Positions 1 through 9,129 are shown, counted from the first letter of the stretch. The stretch: 34,647 nucleotides of DNA from JAAYAY01 sp964429355 (GCA_964429355.1 CAYSCH010000053.1:1-34647); one strand, 5' to 3'. Notes: generated by a model not told the origin, from the letters alone. Translations and numbers: made by a program.

Positions 1-1290
1 CGCGATCACTTTCGGCTCACCCCACGTCAGGCCGCCGTCTGCTGTCACGATCATGAAGACGCTCTGGCCCGCCTTTTCCGTCTCGGACTGGCGGCCACCC
101 TCGATCCCGACTTGTCCGAAGGCGACGGTCGTGCCGTCCTTCAGCCGGACGACGCCGGTGAAGGGCATTCCCACGCGCCCCAGGGGCAACGACGGCAGCT
201 CGCGCCAGTGCCGGCCGTCGTCTTCGCTCACCATCCGGCCCACGCCATTCTTGTTGGTGAAGATCATCAGCCGGGCTTGGCCGTCCGGCGCAACCAAGCG
301 ATAAATGGCGGGGCAGTTGCGGTGCGTCTTGTAGCTCTCCGGGAAGAGAGCGTCGATCCGTGTCCAGGTGCAACCGCCGTCGTCGCTGCGCGCCGCAGGT
401 CCAGCCGCGCCGCCGTGCTCGAGCGTCCAGACCGCCAGGAGGGTCCGCCCATCCGGCAGCAGGACCGTGGTTGAATGCCCCTGGTAGACGTCGGGCGTTC
501 CCGCGGCAATCACCGTCTGCCGCTGCGTCCAGCCGGAAATGTCGGCGATGGGGAGTTCGTCGCGATAGACGATCTGCGGTTCGACCGGCGCGTCCCCATC
601 GGGCGTGCGCTGGGCCAGCGCGGCGACCGCGGCCGGCGTGAGGAGGTTGTCGTACAGCCGGACGTCGGCCAGCGCACCCTGCAACGGCCGCGTCCCGCCG
701 GGCGAGTTTCCGAACGCTGCCTTGCCGCCACGAAACACAGCCGGCAGGGTTTTCGGCGCCAGCCCGCCCGCCAACCGCCGCCCATTCACATAGAAGGTGG
801 GGGCACCGTCCAGGCCGCCGCCGGGACAGCTCACCGCCACGTGCGCCCAGCGTCCGGTGGGAACGACCTCCGCCACGCTCCAGGCCGACACTCCACCGCC
901 CACCTGCGCGGCGAACGTCAACCCCGCCCGTGGGACGCCGCTCTGATTGTCCGTCAAATGGAGGTAGAAACCGGGCGTCTCGACGATTCGCGGATACGGC
1001 TTGTCGCCTTGGCCGAGCCCGTCCATTTTGACCCACGCGGCTACCGTCAGATTCGAGAAAGCGGGGGCGTCGAAGCGGGCCAAGTCATCCCTCGCGCCGG
1101 AGAAGAGGGCTGAGCGGCCGATTCCAGCAGCCACCTCGCGCACGTTGCCCTGGAACCGCACCGGGCACTCCTCTGCACTTCCCGGTGCCAACGGCAACCA
1201 AGCGATTGCCGGCGGCGCAGCGACCGCATCGCAACTGGCAACCGCCAACGCCACAGCACCCACCGCCAAGAGAACACCTTGATTCTGCAT
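1..1290 (-). CDS. Sialidase-like (BNR/Asp-box) protein with LamG domain, partial
   Basis: The frame is open from ATG at 1290 to the window edge (430 codons, no stop), so the C-terminus is missing. The N-terminus is a signal sequence with a possible lipobox V-A-S-C (Cys20), which suggests an exported lipoprotein. Residues about 55-215 look like a LamG/concanavalin-like jelly roll (FSNLTVAAWVKMDG, then GRWAHVAVS, then FYVNGRRLAGG, then GALADVRLYD). The rest is a six-bladed-propeller start with three Asp boxes: SDDGGCTW (302-309), SEDDGRHW (355-362) and ADGGLTW (417-423). Asp boxes mark sialidase/neuraminidase-type propellers, but many planctomycete members have no known substrate and catalytic Arg residues cannot be checked on a fragment. 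It follows the amidohydrolase gene on the same strand by 112 bp, so co-transcription is possible. Antisense and off-frame ORFs here are shadows. Confidence 0.85.
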   Translation of the reverse strand, partial: MQNQGVLLAVGAVALAVASCDAVAAPPAIAWLPLAPGSAEECPVRFQGNVREVAAGIGRSALFSGARDDLARFDAPAFSNLTVAAWVKMDGLGQGDKPYPRIVETPGFYLHLTDNQSGVPRAGLTFAAQVGGGVSAWSVAEVVPTGRWAHVAVSCPGGGLDGAPTFYVNGRRLAGGLAPKTLPAVFRGGKAAFGNSPGGTRPLQGALADVRLYDNLLTPAAVAALAQRTPDGDAPVEPQIVYRDELPIADISGWTQRQTVIAAGTPDVYQGHSTTVLLPDGRTLLAVWTLEHGGAAGPAARSDDGGCTWTRIDALFPESYKTHRNCPAIYRLVAPDGQARLMIFTNKNGVGRMVSEDDGRHWRELPSLPLGRVGMPFTGVVRLKDGTTVAFGQVGIEGGRQSETEKAGQSVFMIVTADGGLTWGEPKVIA

Positions 1291-1402
1291 GCGTCTATTA
1301 TTCCCTCCCGTGCCGCCGGTGCCCGGTCTGAAGGTTGGTTTCGGATCGATGGGCCCGATCTCAATGAGGTTGCGCAATTCCAGGAGGAAAGCCTCCCCGA
1401 CC

Positions 1403-2422
1403 TCAGGAGCCGAGACCCAGCTTCAGCAGCTGGTTCGCATTTCGCCAGGCTATCTTCTCGTAGGCCGCCTGGGAGATGAGTCTTTCCGCCTCGACCTTGT
1501 GGAAGTAATCGACGACCGGCAGGTTCTGCGGGTCATTGCAGATGTCGGTTCCCCAGTACAGTTGATCCTGGAACTCCTCCATGAACCTGTAGCCAAACTC
1601 CGGATCCCGGCTGATGGCATTCAATCCGCTTCCAGCCGAGAGATCCCCCTGCAGGTTCGGGTACTTCCTCATCAGCTCGACAACGCGGCCCGGCGTTACC
1701 TTGCCCTTCGGATAGGCTACGCGATTGCCATCCTGAACCGTGTCGGTGCTGATCTCCGCCCAAAAGTACTGCGAATGCGCCAGAAAGATCAACTTCGGGA
1801 ACGTCTTGAGCACGATTTCCAGGCGAGGCAGCCCAACGTCGTCCACGCACCCGTAATACTCGCCGATCTGTGGGGCGACGTGAAACGTGAGCGGCAGCCC
1901 TGCCTCCTCCACCTGCTCGAAGAAGTTCATGTTCAACGGGTCGTCGAAGTTGAGGTTCGGCATGTACTCGCCGATGCCCTTGCAGCCGAGTTCCTTGTAC
2001 GCCTCCAGCAGAGGTCGGAAGTTGGCTTTGGAACTATGGATGAAGTAGCGCGGGTCGAAATTGCAGAACGGGATGAGGCGCTTGGGATACTCGGCGCAGA
2101 TCTCGAGAACCTCCTCCGGAATGACGGGTGTGTAACGGCACTCAGGACTCACGAGCGGCAGCACTACCGCCATGTCGATTCCGGCATCATCCAACATCTC
2201 GATAAGCCTCTGCGGAGTCGGATGGTGGCTGCCGTTCATTCGCCTGACTTTGGGGTGACGGGGTTTACACGTGTGAACGTGGATGTCGATGAACCTCGGC
2301 TTGTTCCCCTTGACGGGAGATTCTTGTGCCGCGAGAGCACTGTCTTTCGTGAGGGAATGCTCGAGAACGGCAAAGGATCCCAAGCCTGCCGCCACACGCC
2401 TGCAAAAATCTCGTCGCTTCAT
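1403..2422 (-). CDS. Amidohydrolase family (Amidohydro_2) protein with Tat-like signal
   Basis: This 339-residue protein begins MKRRDFCRRVAAG, a twin-arginine-like leader, so export by the Tat route is likely. The mature part is a TIM-barrel amidohydrolase. Metal ligands appear as IDIHVHT (His48, His50) after the first strand, further histidines in TFHVAPQ and LAHSQYF, and the late Asp in YWGTDICNDP. This resembles the Amidohydro_2 group (decarboxylases and lactonases), in which the divalent metal activates water or the substrate. The substrate is not evident. Length is normal for the family. The start is supported by a GGAAG element upstream of ATG. It lies 112 bp upstream of the sialidase-like gene on the same strand. 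Confidence 0.88.
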   Translation of the reverse strand: MKRRDFCRRVAAGLGSFAVLEHSLTKDSALAAQESPVKGNKPRFIDIHVHTCKPRHPKVRRMNGSHHPTPQRLIEMLDDAGIDMAVVLPLVSPECRYTPVIPEEVLEICAEYPKRLIPFCNFDPRYFIHSSKANFRPLLEAYKELGCKGIGEYMPNLNFDDPLNMNFFEQVEEAGLPLTFHVAPQIGEYYGCVDDVGLPRLEIVLKTFPKLIFLAHSQYFWAEISTDTVQDGNRVAYPKGKVTPGRVVELMRKYPNLQGDLSAGSGLNAISRDPEFGYRFMEEFQDQLYWGTDICNDPQNLPVVDYFHKVEAERLISQAAYEKIAWRNANQLLKLGLGS

Positions 2423-2950
2423 GGTCTTCCAGCCCTTATTCCCGGCCGTGAATGATCCAGCAAGGCAAGCCTCGACCCAGGCATGCCTCCAAGTGGCCGT
2501 TCCTCATGCTAGCCAAGATAAATGTGACCTTCAACTCCAGACCGATTTCTGAGAAGATTTCAAACGGAATGGGCGTCCTGAGGCTCACCAGAGCATTTCG
2601 AGGGTTTCTTCCACCGTTCGGCCCGTCACTTCGAGAGTGTTGGCGTCGATGATCCTGACGTGGCGATTCTGCGGGGGATTCGGTCGTTCGCCTTGCGGCT
2701 GTTGGCGCCGGCCGGACGTGTGCGTAAATTGTACCGAAGAAATGGTCGCTCTAAAAACCGATTGGCAGAAAAACTGAAGGCAGAAAAATGTCCTTGCGAA
2801 AGCAGGGGCCATTGACCATCTTTCTGTCATTCATCTCCCTGCCCTCCGGAAGGAAACCAGGATCATCCTCCAACTCAGCCGATGTTCGCGTGTTGCCGGC
2901 CCCGCCAGCGTCCCCTGCCCCGCCTTCCACAACCGCAAGAGAGCCCCGCT
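2423..2950. other. Intergenic region between divergent genes
   Basis: This 528-bp spacer lies between the divergently transcribed amidohydrolase and DUF4838 genes and should hold both promoters. I see no convincing -35/-10 pair, repeat or RNA gene. A short minus-strand reading frame at 2585-2830 ends in a protein-like stretch (VRIIDANTLEVTGRTVEETL), but it has no recognisable family and no convincing ribosome-binding site. Confidence 0.5.
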
Positions 2951-5275
2951 ATGTACCGAGTTGCCACCTTCGTCCTGACATTCGCCTTCCTTGCTTCCGT
3001 TGCGGCCGGGGAAGACGTCTTCGTCCTCGAAAAGAGCCGTCCAGTGACCATCGTCCTCGCCGACTCGCCGACCGTCGCCGAGCAGACGGCCGCCGAGGAA
3101 CTCAACACGTATCTGAGCAAGATGACCGGTGTGCCGTGCGTGATCGCTCCCGAGGCCAAGGCGGCCAAGTGCGCCATCTACGTCGGCCCGACCGCGCTGG
3201 CCAAACAGGCGGGCATCGATTGCAGAGAGCTTGACAGGGAGGAGTGGATTCTTCGGGCCAGAGACGGGAACTTCATCATTGCCGGCGGGCGTCCCCGCGG
3301 CACGCTGTACGGCGTCTATGACCTGCTCGAACGGCTTGGCGTTACCTGGCCCGACGTCGAGTCCGAATGCGTTCCCGCGCTTGGCCGCCAGGCGATCTCG
3401 TGGAATGTGCGTGCCAAGCCGGCCATCATGAACCGCTGCATTTACAGCGGCGTCGGCCTGTCGAACGCCACGGTTCGGTTCCTCGTGCGCAACAAGATGA
3501 ACGCCCAGATCCACATCCCCGAAGAGCTGGGCGGCTGCGAGCCCCATGGCTCCCCCGGGGGCTGTCATACGTTCCACGCTTACACCACCAAGGACTGGCC
3601 CGACGAGTGGTTCGCCCTGAACACGAAGGGCCAGCGCGTGCGGTCGACCTCGGGTTCGGGGCCCTCGCAAATCTGTCTGACCAACCCCAATGTGCGCAAA
3701 GCGGTCTGCGCGCAACTTCGTGCGTTCATCCGGCGCGATCGTGAGAAGGCCGCCTCGCCGGCCCTTTATCCGCGGATCTACGACATCAGCCACAATGACT
3801 GCCACGGCGAATGCCAGTGCCCGGACTGTCTGGCCGTGCTCGAGCGCGAGGGCGCGTACAGCGGTGTTCTTCTGGACTTCATCAACTTCGTCGCGGGCGA
3901 CATCGCCAAAGATTACCCCGACATCTACGTCCAGACATTCGCCTACACCTTCACGCTCGATGCGCCCAAGCATATCAAGCCGGCCGGCAACGTGCTCATC
4001 CGCGTCTGCAAACTGGGCTGCGAGTTCTCTCCGTCCGGCAAGGCCGACACCCAATTCCCCGTCAGCCATCCGCGCAACCAGGATTACCACAACAACTTCG
4101 TCCGCTGGGCGGAGATCGCACCGAACCTGGCCGTCTGGGATTACTGGATCCTCTACACCAAGCCCTATCATCCGCCGTACCTCAACGCGCGGCATCTTCA
4201 GGAGGACATGCAATTCTACCGCGACCATCACGTCAAAACGCTGTTCGTCGAGTGCGAGGCCCCGGACGTGACCAGTTTCTTTCCCTTCAAGGTCTGGTTC
4301 GGGCTGAAGATGATGGAGGATCCCGACCAGTCCTACGACCAACTGGCGGAGCGTTTCTGCAAGGCTTTTTACGGATCTGCCGCCGCGCCAATGCTCAAAT
4401 TCATCCAGTATCTCCAGGAGCGCGAAAAGGCCGCTGACGCCGCCCTCGGGCTCACCACGCCCAACGCCCTCGCGTATCTCGACCGCGACTTCTTTGCCAC
4501 CGTCAACGGCCTGCTTGACGAAGCCGAAGGCCTGGCCGCCGGCGACCCGGTGCTGCTAAAGAACATCGGCCGCGAGCGTGTCCCGGTCGATGCGGCCCTG
4601 CTCAACCTCCACCGCCGCTACCAGGACAAGCTCCCCGCCGGCGGCAATTCGCCCGCCGACCTCCTGACGCTTTTCGGCCGCTACGAGAAGAACTCACTCC
4701 TGCAAGCGGAGATCTTCTACAACTCCGAGGCGTATCTCCGCGATAGCGCGAAGCGGGCCGAGGCCGGACTCCGGATCGAAACCGACAAGCTGCGATTCAC
4801 CGGCAAAGCCATGGAGCTTCCCGCCCAGTTCCAGGGCAAGGAGGTCGTCGACATCAACTGGGCCAGCTTCCGCGGCGGCATCAAGGTCGTCGCCGATTCG
4901 GACGGGCTGGGCGGCAAGGCCGGCATCCTTCCCGCGGGCGAAGGCCGCGAGTACCATGCCCGTCCCTTCAACCTGGGCGTTTACAACCGAGCCCAGAAGA
5001 AATTCCTCGCCAACCGCACAATCCCGCAGGCCGACGTTCCCCAGGACGGCAAGTTCCACCTTTATCATCTCGGCAAATGCGCGATCGAACCGACGACGAT
5101 CCTCTGGGTGCACTGGACCTGGCTGCTGAGCATCGGCATCGACTCCGCCTACCTCCCCGAAGCCGACAACCAGTGGAACGTCTACGCCTCTATCAAGCTC
5201 ATCGGCAGTCCGTACCAGAAGGATTCGCAAGCCACCCCCCAGGTCCTCGTGGATCGCGTCCTGCTGGTGCGATGA
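2951..5275 (+). CDS. DUF4838 domain-containing secreted protein (GH-like)
   Basis: The predicted protein has 774 residues. The ATG at 2951 is chosen because it opens a clean signal peptide (MYRVATFVLTFAFLASVAAG) and follows an AAGAGAG purine stretch; an upstream in-frame start would add about 23 Pro/Arg-rich residues. After the signal comes a domain like the N-terminal domain of alpha-glucuronidases (AAEELNTYLSKMTGVPC), then a DUF4838-type barrel with the characteristic cluster HGECQCPDC (Cys288, 290, 293) and LFVECEA. DUF4838 proteins are frequent in Planctomycetes and Bacteroidetes polysaccharide-degradation regions and are presumed glycoside hydrolase relatives; catalytic activity here is not shown. 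The C-terminal 150 residues look like a beta-sandwich. It stands alone, divergent from the amidohydrolase. Confidence 0.88.
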   Translation: MYRVATFVLTFAFLASVAAGEDVFVLEKSRPVTIVLADSPTVAEQTAAEELNTYLSKMTGVPCVIAPEAKAAKCAIYVGPTALAKQAGIDCRELDREEWILRARDGNFIIAGGRPRGTLYGVYDLLERLGVTWPDVESECVPALGRQAISWNVRAKPAIMNRCIYSGVGLSNATVRFLVRNKMNAQIHIPEELGGCEPHGSPGGCHTFHAYTTKDWPDEWFALNTKGQRVRSTSGSGPSQICLTNPNVRKAVCAQLRAFIRRDREKAASPALYPRIYDISHNDCHGECQCPDCLAVLEREGAYSGVLLDFINFVAGDIAKDYPDIYVQTFAYTFTLDAPKHIKPAGNVLIRVCKLGCEFSPSGKADTQFPVSHPRNQDYHNNFVRWAEIAPNLAVWDYWILYTKPYHPPYLNARHLQEDMQFYRDHHVKTLFVECEAPDVTSFFPFKVWFGLKMMEDPDQSYDQLAERFCKAFYGSAAAPMLKFIQYLQEREKAADAALGLTTPNALAYLDRDFFATVNGLLDEAEGLAAGDPVLLKNIGRERVPVDAALLNLHRRYQDKLPAGGNSPADLLTLFGRYEKNSLLQAEIFYNSEAYLRDSAKRAEAGLRIETDKLRFTGKAMELPAQFQGKEVVDINWASFRGGIKVVADSDGLGGKAGILPAGEGREYHARPFNLGVYNRAQKKFLANRTIPQADVPQDGKFHLYHLGKCAIEPTTILWVHWTWLLSIGIDSAYLPEADNQWNVYASIKLIGSPYQKDSQATPQVLVDRVLLVR

Positions 5276-5582
5276 GGTGAATCACGATCCGAGCTTCGTT
5301 GGCTTCTGTTCTGAATCCAAAAAAGAACACGGACCGAGCAGGGAGGCCAGGCTCAATTCCAGATGGTCTGCTTTCTTGGGCGACCGTCTTTCTGGGGTTT
5401 GAACACGCGGCCGACGAATTGCTCCAATCGCTCACATTGCCTCAATAACCGGTATTGCGTCCCCGGATTACCTAGTTTACGTCTCCTCGTCAATAACGAG
5501 TAATGTGTCCCTGGATTTCGCGACGATCGCCATGCGACCCAATCAGTCGATGGGGCCGCGACCGCCGGCAGGCGCCCCTCCC
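5276..5582. other. Intergenic region between convergent genes
   Basis: This spacer separates the 3' ends of the DUF4838 and LRR genes. It contains the tandem GGGGAC-type repeat at 5443-5518 and no hairpin with a T-tract that I could identify. A minus-strand open frame across it and into the LRR gene (to 5706) is treated as spurious. Confidence 0.5.
5443..5518 (-). repeat. Tandem degenerate GGGGAC-type repeat, two copies
   Basis: Two 28-bp copies lie at 5443-5470 and 5491-5518, 48 bp apart, identical at 22 of 28 positions. On the plus strand both begin CAATAAC and end with a GTCCC(C/T)GGATT core. On the minus strand this reads AATCC(G/A)GGGAC(G/A)CA. The layout resembles the AATTCCGGGGACAGT-type repeats found near REP-associated (Y1) transposase genes in several phyla. 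No such transposase is in this window, so they may be a relic. The family comparison is from memory and untested. Confidence 0.5.
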
Positions 5583-6902
5583 TCAACGGCTGATACTTGC
5601 CGTCGGCAGCGCCTCGCGCAGATGAACCAGGCCCTTCTCGGTGATCTGGGTTCGCGACACGTCCAGTTCTGCAAGCGTCTTCAACCGGCCGAGATGCTCC
5701 ACGCAAGCATCGCCGATTTGCGTTTGCTGAAGGCTCAACCAGGTGAGCGAGGGGAGTTCCGCAAGCCGCTCCGCCGCCACATCGGTGATCGGCGTCGTCA
5801 TCAGGTTCAGATGGGTCAGTTTCGGAAACTGCTTCAGGTACTCGAGCGCCTCGTCGCTCATTGCCGTGCCGCCCAGATCGAGCGACCAGATTTCGGAAAG
5901 CCCCGCAAGGTGCGTCAATCCCTCGCCGCTGAGGCCGAGCCGGCGGAGATTCAGACGCCGGAGCTTCGTGAGCCCGGCCAGATGCTCCAGGCCTGCATCC
6001 GTCACGTTGAACGCCTGGGCCACGGAAAGGTCGTCCAGATTCGTGAGAGCCGCCAGATGTTCCAGTCCGTAGTCGCTCAGCGCCAGGGAGTCTTCCACGG
6101 CAAGCGTCCGAAGTTGAGTCATCCGGGCAAGGCTTTCCATGGCCATGTCGCTGACCGAGCGGCTCCGCACCCGCAAGGCCACCAGGTTCTCCATTCCTGC
6201 CAGCGATTCGATGCCCGCATCACCGATCATGTCGCTCCCTCGCACGTCGAGCAATCGCAGGTTTGGCAATCGCGCAAGGTGCTCCAGCCCCATGTCGCTG
6301 ATGTAGTTTTCGGTCAGATAAAGATACTCGAGGTTCGGCATCTCGGCCAGGTGCTGCAATCCCTGGTCGGTCATTCGCGTCATCTGGCGAAGCCGCAGGT
6401 CCTTCAGCTTCTGGAGCGCGGCAAGCTGCTGCAATCCCGCGTCGGTGACGACGGTATTGCCGAGTTCCAGCAGTTCAAGCTGCACGAGCAGCGCGATCAC
6501 CGACATGGATTCATCTGTGATCTGCGTGCCCCGTAACGAGAGTTCCTTCAAGTCGGTCAGTGGAGCCAACTGCTGAACTTCTTTGTCGGAGACGGTTTTC
6601 TCGCTGAGGTCGACTCTTCGGATCCGTCCGACCTCATCGCGGAGAATCTTTCCGCCCATGCTCTCGACCATGGCGACGGCCGCCTGCAATTCGGCCGTCA
6701 CACTGGGTGCGGCCTGCTCCACCGGTTGGACCTGGCCGGATTCCGCACGATCATCGTGCAAAGGCTCGGCGATGTCCACCTTACCGGCTTCCGGCTCCGG
6801 CCCGGCCGGCTTGGAAGCGGGAGCCGGGCATCCCACGGCCAGAGCCAGGATCGCAACTGCAAAAACCCCAGCGGGCGTCGCTCGCTTTGTCCTTGGTTCC
6901 AT
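5583..6902 (-). CDS. Leucine-rich repeat lipoprotein
   Basis: This 439-residue protein has a lipoprotein signal ending LALAVGC (Cys25). A low-complexity Pro/Glu linker follows to about residue 65. A short helical segment (ELQAAVAMVESMGG) comes next, then 13 consecutive leucine-rich repeats of 24-25 residues from about residue 115 to the end, of the pattern LxxLxxLxLxxTxITDxGLxxLAx. The repeats are of the RNase-inhibitor/internalin-like kind common in planctomycete genomes. They would form a curved solenoid suited to protein binding at the outer side of the cytoplasmic membrane or the outer membrane. No enzymatic domain is present and the partner is unknown. A copy of the dispersed hairpin repeat lies 34 bp upstream of the start. 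Confidence 0.88.
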   Translation of the reverse strand: MEPRTKRATPAGVFAVAILALAVGCPAPASKPAGPEPEAGKVDIAEPLHDDRAESGQVQPVEQAAPSVTAELQAAVAMVESMGGKILRDEVGRIRRVDLSEKTVSDKEVQQLAPLTDLKELSLRGTQITDESMSVIALLVQLELLELGNTVVTDAGLQQLAALQKLKDLRLRQMTRMTDQGLQHLAEMPNLEYLYLTENYISDMGLEHLARLPNLRLLDVRGSDMIGDAGIESLAGMENLVALRVRSRSVSDMAMESLARMTQLRTLAVEDSLALSDYGLEHLAALTNLDDLSVAQAFNVTDAGLEHLAGLTKLRRLNLRRLGLSGEGLTHLAGLSEIWSLDLGGTAMSDEALEYLKQFPKLTHLNLMTTPITDVAAERLAELPSLTWLSLQQTQIGDACVEHLGRLKTLAELDVSRTQITEKGLVHLREALPTASISR

Positions 6903-6935
6903 TCCAAATGACCTTGCGTTATTCGTAGAGGAACG

Positions 6936-6972
6936 GTCGTCATGAAGATTGCCGCGCGGGCTTGCCCCGCGC
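6936..6972. repeat. Dispersed hairpin repeat, copy A (short)
   Basis: This copy matches the 5' part of copy C (GTCGTC then TGAAGAT then GCCGCG). It contains a perfect stem of GCGCGGG, loop CTTGC, and CCCGCGC. It lies just upstream of the LRR gene start, like copy C upstream of the DUF7674-like gene. The homology fades after the stem. Confidence 0.7.
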
Positions 6973-7027
6973 TTGTTGGAGTCCCCGCTTCAGCCTGCTT
7001 TCTTCAAAACCCCTTCGCCAACGCGAT

Positions 7028-7154
7028 GATAGCCACGTGGGCTTGCCCCGCGTTCGGGTTGCGTTGGTACCTTGTGTACACGAACGTCCAACGCGGTCCA
7101 TTGAGTCCCTGAACGCTTTGTGGGGAATTCTCTCGGCAATCTCGCACGTCCATT
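7028..7154. repeat. Dispersed hairpin repeat, copy B (long)
   Basis: This 127-bp copy aligns with copy C over nearly equal length. It starts GATAGCCACGTGGG and carries the stem ACGTGGG / CCCGCGT around the invariant loop CTTGC. A second conserved block (CCATTGAGTCCCTGA, then AATTC, CTC, CGCACG) follows about 60 bp on. It ends at the stop codon of the HEAT protein gene. The stem differs from copies A and C by an A-T pair in place of G-C, which keeps pairing. Confidence 0.7.
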
Positions 7155-7726
7155 TACCGCCCCACGGGCTTGACTCCGGTTGGCTTGGTGGGCACGAGTC
7201 TCAGTTCCGGCACGCCGGGCACCTCCACCCCTCGCTTCCGCAGTGAGTGGGCGACCGCCGGTTTGAACTCGTCCGGTGCAGCCTGGAGACCCGCACGCAA
7301 CGCATCGACCGCCTCGGCGGCCGGCAGGCCTTCGAGGCACATCCGGGCATCATCCCGCAATTCGGGATGGCCCAACAGGGCAGCGACGGGCGCTACCGCC
7401 TCCGGGCCGGCAATCTGCCACAGCATCCAAAGCACGTCACGGCGGAACTGCAGCGGCGGTTCCGGGCCGACGAGCTTGATCAACTCCGCGGCCACGGCTC
7501 TCGCCTCGCCGGAGGCATCCGGGCGCCCTGCATAGTAAACCAGGTTCTGTATCGCCCGGTTCGCCGCTCGTGCAATCTCCAATTCGCCCTCGCAGGCGAT
7601 CTTGGCCAGCGGAGCGACCGCGGCCGCCCCGACCGGGCCGGCCTGGTCTCGAGCGGCAGCACGAATGTTGTCATCCTCGCTCTGAATCCGCTCGATCAGC
7701 ATTTCCAGTGTCAACTGCTCGTTCAT
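7154..7726 (-). CDS. HEAT-repeat protein
   Basis: The predicted protein has 190 residues. The ATG at 7726 is chosen because it follows AGGATAG at proper spacing; an upstream in-frame start at 7756 lacks this. The sequence is alpha-helical with Ala-rich repeats of about 30-35 residues (for example IRAAARDQAGPVGAAAVAPLA, then AVAPVAALLGHPELRDDARM), typical of HEAT or PBS-lyase-like HEAT solenoids. It has no signal peptide or membrane segment, so a cytoplasmic scaffold or partner role is inferred. It starts 65 bp downstream of the Gfo/Idh gene stop on the same strand, so the two may be co-transcribed. Confidence 0.8.
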   Translation of the reverse strand: MNEQLTLEMLIERIQSEDDNIRAAARDQAGPVGAAAVAPLAKIACEGELEIARAANRAIQNLVYYAGRPDASGEARAVAAELIKLVGPEPPLQFRRDVLWMLWQIAGPEAVAPVAALLGHPELRDDARMCLEGLPAAEAVDALRAGLQAAPDEFKPAVAHSLRKRGVEVPGVPELRLVPTKPTGVKPVGR

Positions 7727-7791
7727 GGCTATCCTATCGATGGTTGAGTGTCGCACGTTCCAGGAGCTTCAACGCCGTAGTGCCGGCCGGT

Positions 7792-9129
7792 TCAGATCGC
7801 GTAGGGGTAACGCTGCGGGCGGTCCATCAAGCGACGGGCTTGCTCGTCACCGACGATCTCCCGCTTGCTGTGATCCCAGTTCAGCTTGCGCCCGAGCAGG
7901 AACGACAGGTTCCCCAGGACGGTGAGGATGGCCACATCGGCGGCCGCCTCAACGTTCATGATCGTCTTGCGCCCCGTCTTGATCCCTTCGAACCAGTCCT
8001 CCTTGTGACCCGGGCTCTCATACACTTCCTTGGCGCCGGCGCCCGGCTTCCACTGGCGGGCCTTCAGTTCGGCCCAGGTGCCGCCGTCGCCGCCCCAGTG
8101 GTGGAACGTCCCGTCGGTGCCCGTGTACAGGGCGCCGTAGCCGGGACGCGAAATGGCACCACCCGGCTCTTCGCCAGTCCGCTCTTCGGGCGGAACCGGA
8201 TTGCCCGGCTGGTTCCAAGTGAGCACCCAGTCGGGATTCTTGAACGTGTAGGTCACGGTGATGTTGACCGCCGAATCCCACAGACCACGTTTCGGCGCCT
8301 CCCCCGTGGCCTCGACGGTAACGGGGCCTGTCCCGTCAGCATCCATCCACCACATGGCGCAGCTCATTACGTGGGCCCCGCGGTCGCGGATCTGGCCGCC
8401 CCCCGATTCCATCAGCCAACGGAATGTGCCGTGGAGATAACCGCGGTTGAACGGCCGCCAGCGAAGGGGCCCGAGCCAGAGATCCCAGTCGATTTCTTCG
8501 GGCGGGTCGCTGTCGGGCTGAGTGCCGCCGGCTGGACTGGCATAGTGCCAGCAATCCACCCGGCTGACCTTGCCGATATTGCCGTTGGCCAGGTAGCGGT
8601 GGGCCAGGTATGCCTCCGGCTGGCTTCGCCCCTGCGACCCGACCTGCACGGCGATCTTCGCCCGGTTGCAGGCCTCGATCATCGCCTTGCCCTCGGCAAT
8701 CGTGCAGCAGGCGGGTTTTTCAACGTAGACGTGTTTGCCGCATTCGGCTGCATGGACCGTCTGCACGGCGTGCATGTGATCCGGCGTGGCAATAATCACC
8801 GCGTCGATGTCTTTCCTCTCCAGCAGGTAACGGTAATCGCGGTACACGTCCGCCTGCGGACCAGCCATCCGCGAGGCGTTTTCCAGCCGGTGCTCATCGA
8901 TGTCACATACCGCGGCAATATTGACCTCGCCCCGATCCAGCCGCGACTTCATGTCCTGAAGATGGTAACCTCCCATCCCCCCCACGCCAATGAAACCGAA
9001 GGTCAACCGCTCGTTGGCCCCCGACGCATGGGCCGGTATGAAAGAGCTCGTCGCCATGGCGGCCGCGGCCGTCGCGCCGGCGGCCTTCAAAAACGTCCGA
9101 CGCGGCACTTGGGAGTTGTGATGGATCAT
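7792..9129 (-). CDS. Tat-exported Gfo/Idh/MocA family oxidoreductase
   Basis: The predicted protein has 445 residues. The ATG at 9129 is preceded by GGAAAGG and places the twin-arginine motif PRRTFLKAAG at residues 9-18, followed by an Ala-rich hydrophobic stretch ending at a likely AHA-S cleavage site. The Rossmann dinucleotide motif is GFIGVGGMGGYH (45-56). The family Glu-Lys-Pro motif is VEKPA (EKP 137-139). The C-terminal half is the alpha/beta substrate domain. Such proteins act on sugars or sugar derivatives using a tightly held NAD(P), which fits folding in the cytoplasm before Tat export. The substrate is unknown. The HEAT protein gene follows on the same strand. Confidence 0.9.
   Translation of the reverse strand: MIHHNSQVPRRTFLKAAGATAAAAMATSSFIPAHASGANERLTFGFIGVGGMGGYHLQDMKSRLDRGEVNIAAVCDIDEHRLENASRMAGPQADVYRDYRYLLERKDIDAVIIATPDHMHAVQTVHAAECGKHVYVEKPACCTIAEGKAMIEACNRAKIAVQVGSQGRSQPEAYLAHRYLANGNIGKVSRVDCWHYASPAGGTQPDSDPPEEIDWDLWLGPLRWRPFNRGYLHGTFRWLMESGGGQIRDRGAHVMSCAMWWMDADGTGPVTVEATGEAPKRGLWDSAVNITVTYTFKNPDWVLTWNQPGNPVPPEERTGEEPGGAISRPGYGALYTGTDGTFHHWGGDGGTWAELKARQWKPGAGAKEVYESPGHKEDWFEGIKTGRKTIMNVEAAADVAILTVLGNLSFLLGRKLNWDHSKREIVGDEQARRLMDRPQRYPYAI

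Noticed and set aside
17..1036. Minus-strand Arg/Gly-rich frame inside the sialidase-like gene
   Set aside because: It is out of frame with the protein that has LamG and Asp-box motifs; its composition is typical of a GC-rich off-frame translation.
2585..2830. Short minus-strand frame with a protein-like C-terminus
   Set aside because: The N-terminal half is not protein-like, no start signal is seen and no family is recognised; it may be a gene remnant.
2831..4342. Minus-strand open frame of about 503 codons opposite the DUF4838 gene
   Set aside because: It is a shadow of the coding frame with no recognisable domain; the plus-strand gene has a signal peptide and family motifs.
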